Shown piece after piece: positions 10,201 to 17,073 of a stretch of 64,000 nt of DNA. The stretch is from assembly GCA_963741985.1 (NCBI GenBank), contig CAVUKD010000003.1, positions 62,001 to 126,000 on the forward strand, written 5' to 3'. This DNA is from Cryomorpha sp963741985. Lineage in GTDB: Bacteria; Bacteroidota; Bacteroidia; Flavobacteriales_D; Cryomorphaceae. The position numbers were made by a program, and so were the translations under genes. The notes under the pieces were generated by a model. The model was not told where the DNA came from. It searched no databases and saw nothing but the letters and a program-made list of their open reading frames with translations. Within the stretch, counting starts at the first letter, position 1; every line of letters starts with the position of its first letter.

Positions 10201-10964
10201 GTTCCTTCCCAAACATATTCCACACAAGCCTCGTCAGAGAATTCAGTTGCGTCTGGTTGATTGATGGTAAGGTGAAGCGTTACGATACTATCACACCCAA
10301 CAATGTTTTGGAATGTTTTCACTTTATCGCCACTTGTGTCATAAGTTGTTCCTTCCCATACATACTCAATACATGCTGCATCTGAAAATTCAGTCTCGTC
10401 ATGATCGGTAATGGTAAGGTTCAAATAAGCAATACTATCACATCCATTCACATTTTCAAATGGTCCTGCCTCGTAGTTTCCAGTTTGGCTGTATACCACA
10501 CCATTCCATTCGTAGCTATCACATTTTGAAAGTGTGGTAGTAGAACTGTTCGGTTGGTTGATGGTAAGGTGAAGTGTTACTACGCTATCACATCCATTGA
10601 TGTTTTCGAACGTTTTCACTTTATCACCACTTGTAGTGTAAGGCGTTCCTTCCCAAACATACTCAACACATGCCGCATCAGAGAATTCCGTTGCATCTGG
10701 TTGGTTGATCGTAAGGTGAAGCGTTACTACGCTATCACATCCGTTGATATTTTCGAATGTTTTTACATAATCGTCGCTTACTGTGTAAGTCGATCCTTCC
10801 CAAACGTACTCAACACAAGCCTCGTCTGAGAATTCCGTTGCGTCTGGTTGGTTGATCGTAAGGTGAAGCGTTACTACGCTATCACATCCGTTGATGTTTT
10901 CGAACGTTTTCACTTTATCACCACTTGTAGTGTAAGTCGATTCCTTCCCAAACATACTCCACAC
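4239..10964 (-). CDS. Giant T9SS surface protein, C-terminal segment (repeats, propeller modules, sorting tail)
   Basis: This 2241-codon open frame is the last and largest part of one gene that starts at 14818. It holds about 25 copies of a 49-residue repeat (consensus DATEFSDEACVEYVWEG then TYTTSGDKVKTFENINGCDS then VVTLHLTINQP), each with two Cys. Next come three related propeller-like modules of about 200 residues (motifs SDIYKVDF, DGLVYIGD, VSGGDLAF, GDLASAC), a discoidin-like cell-surface module (ALGMPEGTDAYVFATLGYG), and a T9SS type A sorting domain (SSPNPTTGNSTVTF ... GVYIYRMTT ... NKFMIAR). It lacks its own start: the first ATG lies inside a repeat, just after a +1 frameshift at about 10940. 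Expected location is the cell surface, probably as an adhesin. The repeat type is widespread in Bacteroidota; the function is inferred. Confidence 0.85.
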   Translation of the reverse strand: MWSMFGKESTYTTSGDKVKTFENINGCDSVVTLHLTINQPDATEFSDEACVEYVWEGSTYTVSDDYVKTFENINGCDSVVTLHLTINQPDATEFSDAACVEYVWEGTPYTTSGDKVKTFENINGCDSVVTLHLTINQPNSSTTTLSKCDSYEWNGVVYSQTGNYEAGPFENVNGCDSIAYLNLTITDHDETEFSDAACIEYVWEGTTYDTSGDKVKTFQNIVGCDSIVTLHLTINQPDATEFSDEACVEYVWEGTPYTTSGDKVKTFENINGCDSIVTLHLTINQPDATEFSDEACVEYVWEGSTYTISGDYVKTFENINGCDSVVTLHLTINQPDATEFSDAACVEYVWEGTPYTTSGDKVKTFENINGCDSVVTLHLTINQPNSSTTTLSKCDSYEWNGVVYSQTGNYEAGPFENVNGCDSIAYLNLTITDHDETEFSDAACIEYVWEGTTYDTSGDKVKTFQNIVGCDSIVTLHLTINQPDATEFSDEACVEYVWEGTPYTTSGDKVKTFENINGCDSVVTLHLTINQPDATEFSDEACVEYVWEGSTYTVSDDYVKTFENINGCDSVVTLHLTINQPDATEFSDAACVEYVWEGTPYTTSGDKVKTFENINGCDSVVTLHLTINQPNSSTTTLSKCDSYEWNGVVYSQTGNYEAGPFENVNGCDSIAYLNLTITDHDETEFSDAACIEYVWEGTTYDTSGDKVKTFQNIVGCDSIVTLHLTINQPDATEFSDEACVEYVWEGTPYTTSGDKVKTFENINGCDSVVTLHLTINQPDATEFSDEACVEYVWEGSTYTVSDDYVKTFENINGCDSVVTLHLTINQPDATEFSDAACVEYVWEGTPYTTSGDKVKTFENINGCDSVVTLHLTINQPNSSTTTLSKCDSYEWNGVVYSQTGNYEAGPFENVNGCDSIAYLNLTITDHDETEFSDAACIEYVWEGTTYDTSGDKVKTFQNIVGCDSIVTLHLTINQPDATEFSDEACVEYVWEGTPYTTSGDKVKTFENINGCDSVVTLHLTINQPDATEFSDEACVEYVWEGLTYTVSDDYVKTFENINGCDSVVTLHLTINQPDATEFSDAACVEYVWEGTPYTTSGDKVKTFENINGCDSVVTLHLTINQPDVTEFSDAACVEYVWEGTPYTTSGDKVKTFENINGCDSVVTLHLSINQPDATEFSDAACIEYVWEGTTYDTSGDKVKTFENINGCDSVVTLHLTINQPTSSEEDAFACESYEWNGLVYTATGSYTYSTTNVAGCDSIATLNLVIGGGDCNNEGDCADFSTYYISHGAGIVGSDIYKVDFVGTDAILNFEFNISYQAHLAIDGPAGIAYLVNEDGSGLEAYDLNGNASLGTLALAPGLSHVVNAVFNPNDGLVYIGDMDVDQVFTIDPNGAGTLDFYANAPVSGGDLAFQDGELYLATKSGNKLYKVIQNGSAILVGSIPANVNGIAAANNATDLIVSNFGASQMTQVNAANGSVLNTFDVLLNGEIYSLQNGDLASACTDNQNGIGCENFKLYYLANNTPGVTNGTVFEAVINGGEVELSPLFESGLNGHMALNTDNGDIYVVNGNGSKIKTFDSAGNLITDVAISGLNSTYALAYDPADGKLFVGSAQANKVYKLDPETGDHAVFAANVPVNGGDIMVDGDQVYLIERRNSGGSKLYNITSGDDVFVANIASSVNGASQTDNGGFIVAEGGASNSFFTYDMDGSNPQELMAIDAGGDPFLLVDGDMAGGCLGSIPDEGCEFSLFYSENGDSAGTSDIYAMTLNDDNTTTNTVLTTVNFPCQAIAASPDGLLYIVSRFNDGKYIVWDVNSNSQAAGPINIETAGGQNVSSIPTAVYKDGVLYVGSTNGNVYSVDPLTGIATVALPGNVAGGDLVFDANEDLWLVNRNLSTFYNLTGGGSFTVGLNEINGAALLPNGNILVANGNLGSELYEVDLSAQAVTGVSFDTGIMLNAGDLASACILNEPIIDIPGGCYATQLFDYVPGTKKNGGIIDPIRTDGNNALGMPEGTDAYVFATLGYGDGETSAFITVGFDGIVINGDGDDIQVIETSFNDPGCGAYPEFADVYVSEDGLSFFNAGTICKGENTVDISDAEAEAGHPLNAVTYVRVSSRSDISTTEDGFDVDGIIAIHNCEGIPPALIVNGNSEQESAQNVLSGAITSSPNPTTGNSTVTFNTATSGMTTVEVYDMNGRKVATLFNQEAAQGKEYRLDFNGTDLPNGVYIYRMTTNTESIINKFMIAR
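7602..10553 (-). repeat. Four copies of a 738-bp higher-order repeat
   Basis: Within the 147-bp array, blocks of five units (four of 49 codons and one of 50, the NSSTTTLSKCDSYEW type) recur every 738 bp: 7602-8339, 8340-9077, 9078-9815 and 9816-10553, with a partial copy continuing past 10554. The copies differ by only a few bases, for instance in the GCC-ACC codons near 9185. Confidence 0.85.
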
Positions 10965-13344
10965 AAGCTTCGTCAGAGAATTCAGTTGCGTCTGGTTGGT
11001 TGATCGTAAGGTGAAGCGTTACTACGCTATCACATCCGTTGATGTTTTCGAACGTTTTCACTTTGTCACCACTTGTAGTATAAGGTGTTCCTTCCCAAAC
11101 ATACTCAACACATGCCGCATCAGAGAATTCCGTTGCATCTGGTTGGTTGATCGTAAGGTGAAGCGTTACTACGCTATCACATCCGTTGATATTTTCGAAT
11201 GTTTTTACATAATCGTCGCTTACTGTGTAAGTCGATCCTTCCCAAACGTACTCAACACAAGCCTCGTCTGAGAATTCCGTTGCGTCTGGTTGGTTGATCG
11301 TAAGGTGAAGCGTTACTACGCTATCACATCCGTTGATGTTTTCGAACGTTTTCACTTTATCACCACTTGTAGTGTAAGGCGTTCCTTCCCAAACATATTC
11401 CACACAAGCTTCGTCAGAGAATTCAGTTGCGTCAGGTTGGTTGATGGTAAGGTGAAGCGTTACTACGCTATCACATCCGTTGATATTTTCGAATGTTTTT
11501 ACATAATCGTCGCTTACTGTGTAAGTCGATCCTTCCCAAACGTACTCAACACAAGCCTCATCTGAGAATTCCGTTGCGTCTGGTTGGTTGATCGTAAGGT
11601 GAAGCGTTACTACGCTATCACATCCGTTGATGTTTTCGAACGTTTTCACTTTATCACCACTTGTAGTGTAAGGCGTTCCTTCCCAAACGTACTCAACACA
11701 AGCCTCGTCAGAGAATTCCGTTGCATCTGGTTGGTTGATGGTAAGGTGAAGCGTTACTACGCTATCACATCCGTTGATATTTTCGAATGTTTTCACTTTG
11801 TCACCACTTGTAGTGTAAGGCGTTCCTTCCCAAACATACTCAACACAAGCCTCGTCAGAGAATTCCGTTGCATCTGGTTGGTTGATAGTAAGGTGAAGCG
11901 TTACTACGCTATCACATCCATTGATGTTTTCGAATGTTTTCACTTTGTCACCACTTGTAGTGTAAGGCGTTCCTTCCCAAACATATTCCACACAAGCCTC
12001 ATCAGAGAATTCCGTTGCGTCAGGCTGGTTGATGGTAAGGTGAAGCGTTACTACGCTATCACATCCGTTGATGTTTTCGAACGTTTTCACTTTATCACCA
12101 CTTGTAGTGTAAGGCGTTCCTTCCCAAACGTACTCAACACAAGCTTCGTCAGAGAATTCAGTTGCGTCAGGTTGGTTGATGGTAAGGTGAAGCGTTACTA
12201 CGCTATCACATCCGTTGATATTTTCGAATGTTTTTACATAATCGTCGCTTACTGTGTAAGTCGATCCTTCCCAAACGTACTCAACACAAGCCTCGTCTGA
12301 GAATTCCGTTGCGTCTGGTTGGTTGATCGTAAGGTGAAGCGTTACTACGCTATCACATCCATTGATGTTTTCGAACGTTTTTACTTTATCACCACTTGTA
12401 GTGTAAGTCGATCCTTCCCAAACGTACTCAACACAAGCCTCATCTGAGAATTCCGTTGCATCTGGTTGGTTGATCGTAAGGTGAAGCGTTACTACGCTAT
12501 CACATCCGTTGATATTTTCGAATGTTTTTACATAATCGTCGCTTACTGTGTAAGTCAATCCTTCCCAAACGTACTCAACACAAGCCTCGTCTGAGAATTC
12601 CGTTGCGTCTGGTTGGTTGATCGTAAGGTGAAGCGTTACTACGCTATCACATCCGTTGATGTTTTCGAACGTTTTCACTTTATCACCACTTGTAGTGTAA
12701 GGCGTTCCTTCCCAAACATATTCCACACAAGCTTCGTCAGAGAATTCAGTTGCGTCAGGTTGGTTGATGGTAAGGTGAAGCGTTACTACGCTATCACATC
12801 CGTTGATATTTTCGAATGTTTTTACATAATCGTCGCTTACTGTGTAAGTCGATCCTTCCCAAACGTACTCAACACAAGCCTCATCTGAGAATTCCGTTGC
12901 GTCTGGTTGGTTGATCGTAAGGTGAAGCGTTACTACGCTATCACATCCGTTGATGTTTTCGAACGTTTTTACTTTATCACCACTTGTAGTGTAAGTCGAT
13001 CCTTCCCAAACATATTCCACACAAGCTTCATCAGAGAATTCCGTTGCATCTGGTTGGTTGATGGTAAGGTGAAGCGTTACTACGCTATCACATCCGTTGA
13101 TATTTTCGAATGTTTTCACTTTATCACCACTTGTAGTGTAAGTCGATCCTTCCCAAACGTACTCAACACAAGCCTCGTCTGAGAATTCCGTTGCGTCTGG
13201 TTGGTTGATCGTAAGGTGAAGCGTTACTACGCTATCACATCCATTGATGTTTTCGAACGTTTTCACTTTATCACCACTTGTAGTGTATGTGCGTTCCTTC
13301 CCAAACATACTCCACACAAGCCTCATCTGAGAATTCTGATACAT
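10918..13344 (-). CDS. Giant T9SS surface protein, central repeat segment (shifted frame)
   Basis: An 808-codon open frame made of about 16 of the 49-residue repeats. Its apparent start is an internal codon of a repeat, and it ends (EGIDLHYKW, then TGA) four to ten codons after the frame changes at about 10940, where the run reads GGAATCG instead of GGATCG of neighbouring units, an extra A on the coding strand. It has no signal peptide and no sorting tail of its own, so it is not an independent gene. It joins the segment 13271-14818 upstream and 4239-10964 downstream; removing one base at each junction gives one frame of 3526 codons including the stop. Confidence 0.7.
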   Translation of the reverse strand: MYQNSQMRLVWSMFGKERTYTTSGDKVKTFENINGCDSVVTLHLTINQPDATEFSDEACVEYVWEGSTYTTSGDKVKTFENINGCDSVVTLHLTINQPDATEFSDEACVEYVWEGSTYTTSGDKVKTFENINGCDSVVTLHLTINQPDATEFSDEACVEYVWEGSTYTVSDDYVKTFENINGCDSVVTLHLTINQPDATEFSDEACVEYVWEGTPYTTSGDKVKTFENINGCDSVVTLHLTINQPDATEFSDEACVEYVWEGLTYTVSDDYVKTFENINGCDSVVTLHLTINQPDATEFSDEACVEYVWEGSTYTTSGDKVKTFENINGCDSVVTLHLTINQPDATEFSDEACVEYVWEGSTYTVSDDYVKTFENINGCDSVVTLHLTINQPDATEFSDEACVEYVWEGTPYTTSGDKVKTFENINGCDSVVTLHLTINQPDATEFSDEACVEYVWEGTPYTTSGDKVKTFENINGCDSVVTLHLTINQPDATEFSDEACVEYVWEGTPYTTSGDKVKTFENINGCDSVVTLHLTINQPDATEFSDEACVEYVWEGTPYTTSGDKVKTFENINGCDSVVTLHLTINQPDATEFSDEACVEYVWEGSTYTVSDDYVKTFENINGCDSVVTLHLTINQPDATEFSDEACVEYVWEGTPYTTSGDKVKTFENINGCDSVVTLHLTINQPDATEFSDEACVEYVWEGSTYTVSDDYVKTFENINGCDSVVTLHLTINQPDATEFSDAACVEYVWEGTPYTTSGDKVKTFENINGCDSVVTLHLTINQPDATEFSDEACVEYVWEGIDLHYKW

Positions 13345-14818
13345 CTGAATAGTTAACCGTCAAATCCAGCGTATCTCTTTGAGTACATCCGGCACTATTA
13401 GTTGATTCTTCAATTAGGAAGGTTGATGCGTAATAATTTTCACCGGTAACAGGCCAGTAATAACTATCACAAACTGTTTCAGTAGTTTTAGAACCGGTAA
13501 TGTTAGATACATTTAAGGTAGCATCGTCGCTTACCAGAGTCGCATTATCGGCATTTGCCTTTGCAGTATTAATATACGATCCTCCAGAGGGAGGTGCGTT
13601 TGCAGTAACCTGTATTGAGACAGGACTTCCCACAACAAGATCACCAATATTGTAAGTCAATGTACTTCCTGAAAAGGAGGCTCCAGTTACGGGGGCACCT
13701 ACAATTGCAAAATTGGAAAATCCCGCTGGAAACAAGTCTGTCATGACCGTATTGATCGCATCGAAATTATAACTGCCTCCTGTATTTTCAACTGTAATTG
13801 TAAAAGTCACTGAAGTTTCAGGACAAACAGGATTAGGGCTTACCGTCTTTTGGATTTCAATTTCAGTTCCGCAAATCGCATTAACCAAATCGCCGAGGTC
13901 GTCTGCTAAATCATCAAAATTACCAATGCTATAATCATCGGTATAAATGCTGCCGCTACCTGCAAAATCATCAGGGCCTGATATGGATTGAATGTTACTA
14001 AGATTCACATCACCTACAGCAGCAACAAAAATATGTGATGGTGCACCTTTAATGACATTAGCTTGTGTTATAGCTCTGTCAACTGCGGTGGGGTATGAAA
14101 AATAATTGTTGTTTGGGGTACGTGCATCACCACAATCACCACTACTTCGATAGTAAGCAGTCGGATTTCCATCAGTAAAGAAAATCACGAGGTCAGCAGG
14201 GAGTGTACTTGCATCATTCAGTGCATCTTCCCAGTTAGTCCAACCAGTGCAAGGTGATGCCGAAATCGGATTGTAGGATTGTGAGTTATAACTGCTGTTG
14301 AGGTAACTTGTGAAATTTGAAATAAAACTCGGAGTAACTTCGGCTGAAGCTCCAAGGTTAACAATACTCGAATGCGTATTGAATTCCACCACACGAAGCT
14401 CCGCACCTGTACTTTGAAGTGAAGTTGCCAGCTGTAACGCTCCGCTTCTAACGGCAGCAGCAGCCCCAGGAGTTTGACCGGGGCTGATCGATCCGGATTC
14501 ATCCAGAATAAATACAACACGCAAATCACCACATCCAATATCTGAAGGCAAATCAGGATTCGCTATGGGTGTGGCTTTATTCAGGCTAAATGTACTTCCC
14601 TTGGTGTTCAAATAGGGATTCCCAACAATTACATCAGGAATCATTTCATCTGGTGAAACCTGAAGATTATCGGTCGCCTGGACCGCATCCTGCGCCTGTA
14701 CTTGCGTAAAATTAAAAAGGACTATTGCCGTAAATAGCAAGAGTCCCTTTAAAAAACGTCCACATGAGCCATTGCACGTGTGAAAATAATTGGATAATGA
14801 ACTAGTAGAGTTCCTCAT
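13271..14818 (-). CDS. Giant T9SS surface protein, N-terminal segment (VWA and DUF11-like domains)
   Basis: I place the start at the ATG 14818-14816, which gives a signal peptide (hydrophobic LLLFTAIVLFNF, cleavage near QVQA-Q); an upstream in-frame codon would add 42 unlikely residues. A von Willebrand A domain follows at about 95-310 with the MIDAS motif DESGS and the later FFTDGNP, implying divalent-metal-dependent adhesion or protein binding. A DUF11-like module (TVSPNPVCPETSVTFTITVEN ... FPAG) follows, then the first repeat units. The frame ends at HYKW-TGA after a +1 shift near 13290, where GGAACGCACATAC replaces the usual GGAACGCCTTAC. As the sequence stands only this roughly 515-residue piece would be made, without the T9SS tail. 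Confidence 0.8.
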   Translation of the reverse strand: MRNSTSSLSNYFHTCNGSCGRFLKGLLLFTAIVLFNFTQVQAQDAVQATDNLQVSPDEMIPDVIVGNPYLNTKGSTFSLNKATPIANPDLPSDIGCGDLRVVFILDESGSISPGQTPGAAAAVRSGALQLATSLQSTGAELRVVEFNTHSSIVNLGASAEVTPSFISNFTSYLNSSYNSQSYNPISASPCTGWTNWEDALNDASTLPADLVIFFTDGNPTAYYRSSGDCGDARTPNNNYFSYPTAVDRAITQANVIKGAPSHIFVAAVGDVNLSNIQSISGPDDFAGSGSIYTDDYSIGNFDDLADDLGDLVNAICGTEIEIQKTVSPNPVCPETSVTFTITVENTGGSYNFDAINTVMTDLFPAGFSNFAIVGAPVTGASFSGSTLTYNIGDLVVGSPVSIQVTANAPPSGGSYINTAKANADNATLVSDDATLNVSNITGSKTTETVCDSYYWPVTGENYYASTFLIEESTNSAGCTQRDTLDLTVNYSDVSEFSDEACVEYVWEGTHIHYKW

Positions 14819-14897
14819 AGCATTTGATTTTAATTGAACATATCTCGATTCCGCCTCATTTGAATATTTTCTTCGACGTATCCGCGTTATAGCTCGA

Positions 14898-14929
14898 CAA
14901 ATATATATCGAAAAAAACATAAAGTCAAT
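14898..14929 (-). promoter_or_regulatory. Promoter of the giant surface-protein gene
   Basis: On the minus strand TATATTTG (complement of 14898-14905) fits TAnnTTTG exactly, with ATTG (complement of 14926-14929) 20 nt upstream as the -33 element. Transcription would start near 14892 and leave a leader of about 70 nt before the ATG at 14818. Confidence 0.6.
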
Positions 14930-14961
14930 TTTTGTCGATGACAATTAAGCTTTTGTCGATG
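14930..14961. promoter_or_regulatory. Direct repeat TTTTGTCGATG next to the promoter, operator candidate
   Basis: TTTTGTCGATG occurs at 14930-14940 and again at 14951-14961, exactly 21 bp apart (two helical turns), immediately upstream of the -33 element of the giant gene. A related inverted half (CTCGACAAAT) overlaps the -7 element at about 14893. This is the arrangement of an activator or repressor site; the factor is unknown, though a two-component operon starts nearby at 15247. Confidence 0.45.
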
Positions 14962-15246
14962 TATAACAGCACTTAAACACCCGAAAACACTATTATATAT
15001 TGACCATCTGATATTTTGAAAAAAATTCAAAAATCTCAGGATTCAGTTAAACATAGATTCTATAAAGAAAAATTCGAACTCGAATTTAATCGAAAGATGA
15101 AGTCATATTTCTTGAAGTACCGGGTTGGTAAACCACCTCTTATTGTATTCAAAAAATCTTCAATAAATGCAGTTATCAAATCAACATAACCCAAGATTGT
15201 TAAGAACCGTATGCGTATTGGAATAATTATTGAAACCTAATAAAGC
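14962..15246. other. Gene-free divergent region
   Basis: An A+T-rich stretch between the giant gene and the response-regulator gene. I see no open frame of note. A short inverted repeat (TTCGAACTCGAA, near 15074) is present, but no clear TAnnTTTG for the plus-strand operon was found. Confidence 0.5.
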
Positions 15247-15603
15247 ATGAACAAAAAAATACTTGTAGTTGATGATGAAGAGGATATTGGCCTTTTGATG
15301 AAAGCCATCCTTTCCTCGTCGGGTTATAATGTAATCTACGCAAGCAATTTAAGCGACGCTCGTAAAATCTTACGTCAGCAGGAAATTCATATGGTTTTTT
15401 TAGACTTGAATCTTGGAAATGATTTCGGACTGACGCTAGTGCCAATTATTCGCAAAACGAATGAAAGAGCTGATGTGGTAATAATTACAGCTCAAAAAGA
15501 AAGAAAAACAATAGATGCAATTACTTCCAGTGGAATAAAAAAGCTCATTGAAAAGCCATTTAACAAGAAAGAGATTCTCACAATGCTGCAGAATTGCGCA
15601 TAA
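15247..15603 (+). CDS. Single-domain response regulator (CheY-like)
   Basis: 118 residues forming just a receiver domain. All key residues are present: acidic pair Asp9-Asp10, phospho-acceptor Asp53 (VFLDLNLG), Thr81 and Lys103 (EKPF). With no output domain it acts by protein contact, probably as a phosphate relay or sink within the operon formed with the NtrC-type activator (63 bp downstream) and the histidine kinase. Three cytoplasmic signalling genes in one run suggest a phosphorelay; which kinase phosphorylates it is inferred from position only. Confidence 0.9.
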   Translation: MNKKILVVDDEEDIGLLMKAILSSSGYNVIYASNLSDARKILRQQEIHMVFLDLNLGNDFGLTLVPIIRKTNERADVVIITAQKERKTIDAITSSGIKKLIEKPFNKKEILTMLQNCA

Positions 15604-15666
15604 ACCTTATTTTTGTAGAATAATTTCCACTAAATTCCCAAATCCTTAAAGGAAATCAAGTTTGTT

Positions 15667-17055
15667 ATGGCTAAAATTTTAGTAATAGACGATGAGATAG
15701 AAATCTGTTTGATTTTAAACAAATTTCTTACCAAGAATGGCTTCGAAGTCGCGAGTGCGCATACTGGAAAAGATGGACTCCAACAGATAAAATCAGAAGA
15801 TTACGATTTAATCCTCTCCGATTTTCGTTTACCTGATTATAACGGCCTCGATTTATTAAAAGAAATCAAAACCCTAAAGCCCCATTCGAAGGTAATCATG
15901 ATAACGGGGTATTCTGATATCCGGATGGCGGTTGAGGTTATAAAGTACGGTGCCATCGATTATGTCACCAAACCTTTGTATCCGCAGGAGATGCTTAATT
16001 TAATTAATGAATCTCTGGCAATAAGTGTTGAATCGAACGATACCAGTGAAAGGTCCACGCCCCAGAAAGTTCAGGCGGGGAAAAATGCTACGACAGTGAA
16101 GTCTGTGCCGGTGTCAAGAAATACACCTTTTATTATAGGTAAGAGCAAATCTTCAAAATCCGTTTATAATAATATAAAAATAGTAGCGCCCACTTCCATG
16201 TCAGTAATTATTACTGGCGAAACAGGAACCGGTAAAGAATACGTTGCCAAAGAGATTCACCGGTTGAGTGAGCGGAAGAATAAGCCGTTTGTTGCGATTG
16301 ATTGTGGTGCACTGCCAAAGGATATTGCGGGAAGCGAATTTTTTGGGCATGAAAAAGGATCATTCACAGGCGCATCTCACGAAAAAGACGGAAAATTTAA
16401 ATATGCGGATGGTGGAACTTTATTCTTAGATGAAATTGGAAATCTCTCATATGACATACAGATTAAACTTTTACGGGTGCTACAGGAACAGAAGTTTAAC
16501 AGGATTGGCGGGCAGAAAGATATTTCTGTAGATGTGCGAATACTTGTTGCTACGAACGAGGATCTTCGAAAATCAGTCAAGGATGGAGAGTTTCGTGAAG
16601 ATCTTTTCTACAGACTGAATGAATTCAATATTGAATTGAGCCCTATCCGAAACCGGCAGGATGATTTGGTGGAGTTTGCAGATACTTTTATTCAAATAGC
16701 CAATACACAATTGGGTAAAAATATAAAGGGCCTTTCAGACGAAGTTTTAGCCAAATTCAAAATGTATAATTGGCCAGGCAATTTACGGGAGCTTCGTAAT
16801 ATTATTAAGAGAAGCGTCCTTCTCAGTACAGGCGATTATATTGAAGAGCGTACCCTTCCTGAAGAAATTATTTATTTTTCTGAAAAGAGTCATCCAACTG
16901 CCCAAAAATCATTGAGAGGGGTAGCTAATGAGGCCGAAAGGGAACGAATTCTCAAAGTACTTACCCAAACGGGAAATAATAAATCAAAAGCTGCAAAAAT
17001 TTTGAATATTGATCGAAAAACATTGTATAATAAATTAAAGACGTACGACATCTAA
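15667..17055 (+). CDS. NtrC-family sigma-54-dependent response regulator
   Basis: 462 residues in the classical order: receiver at 1-120 (Asp8, Asp9, phospho-acceptor Asp52, TKPL lysine), AAA+ ATPase at about 150-380 (Walker A GETGTGKE, the sigma-54 contact loop as GSFTGA instead of GAFTGA, Walker B GTLFLDEIGN, arginine fingers in FREDLFYRLNEF), and a Fis-type HTH at the C-terminus (KSKAAKILNIDRKTLYNKL). It activates transcription by RNA polymerase carrying RpoN after phosphorylation. The GSFTGA variant is conservative. The kinase gene begins 18 bp after its stop, the usual cognate pairing. Targets are unknown. Confidence 0.93.
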   Translation: MAKILVIDDEIEICLILNKFLTKNGFEVASAHTGKDGLQQIKSEDYDLILSDFRLPDYNGLDLLKEIKTLKPHSKVIMITGYSDIRMAVEVIKYGAIDYVTKPLYPQEMLNLINESLAISVESNDTSERSTPQKVQAGKNATTVKSVPVSRNTPFIIGKSKSSKSVYNNIKIVAPTSMSVIITGETGTGKEYVAKEIHRLSERKNKPFVAIDCGALPKDIAGSEFFGHEKGSFTGASHEKDGKFKYADGGTLFLDEIGNLSYDIQIKLLRVLQEQKFNRIGGQKDISVDVRILVATNEDLRKSVKDGEFREDLFYRLNEFNIELSPIRNRQDDLVEFADTFIQIANTQLGKNIKGLSDEVLAKFKMYNWPGNLRELRNIIKRSVLLSTGDYIEERTLPEEIIYFSEKSHPTAQKSLRGVANEAERERILKVLTQTGNNKSKAAKILNIDRKTLYNKLKTYDI

Positions 17056-17073
17056 GTTCACATATAACGAAAT

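Larger units (their letters stand above)
7160..13485 (-). repeat. Array of about 43 coding repeats of 147 bp
   Basis: The DNA repeats with a 147-bp period (49 codons). I count about 43 units from the degenerate first one (SKTTETVCDSYYWPV, near 13485) to the degenerate last one (FACESYEWNGLVY, near 7165). Sub-types differ at the WEG-STY/TPY/LTY/TTY position, at TTSGDK versus TVSDDY, and at DEAC versus DAAC. Many units are nearly identical at DNA level, which implies recent homogenisation and makes the region unstable and hard to assemble. Confidence 0.95.

Noticed and set aside
7323..13182. Long plus-strand open frames (184-238 codons, MVDRKVKRYYAITS-like) opposite the giant gene
   Set aside because: They repeat with the same 147-bp period and exist only because the minus-strand repeats lack stops on the opposite strand; they have no start signals or family support.
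7160..13485. Possible CRISPR array
   Set aside because: Units are 147 bp, nearly identical throughout, coding and without spacers.
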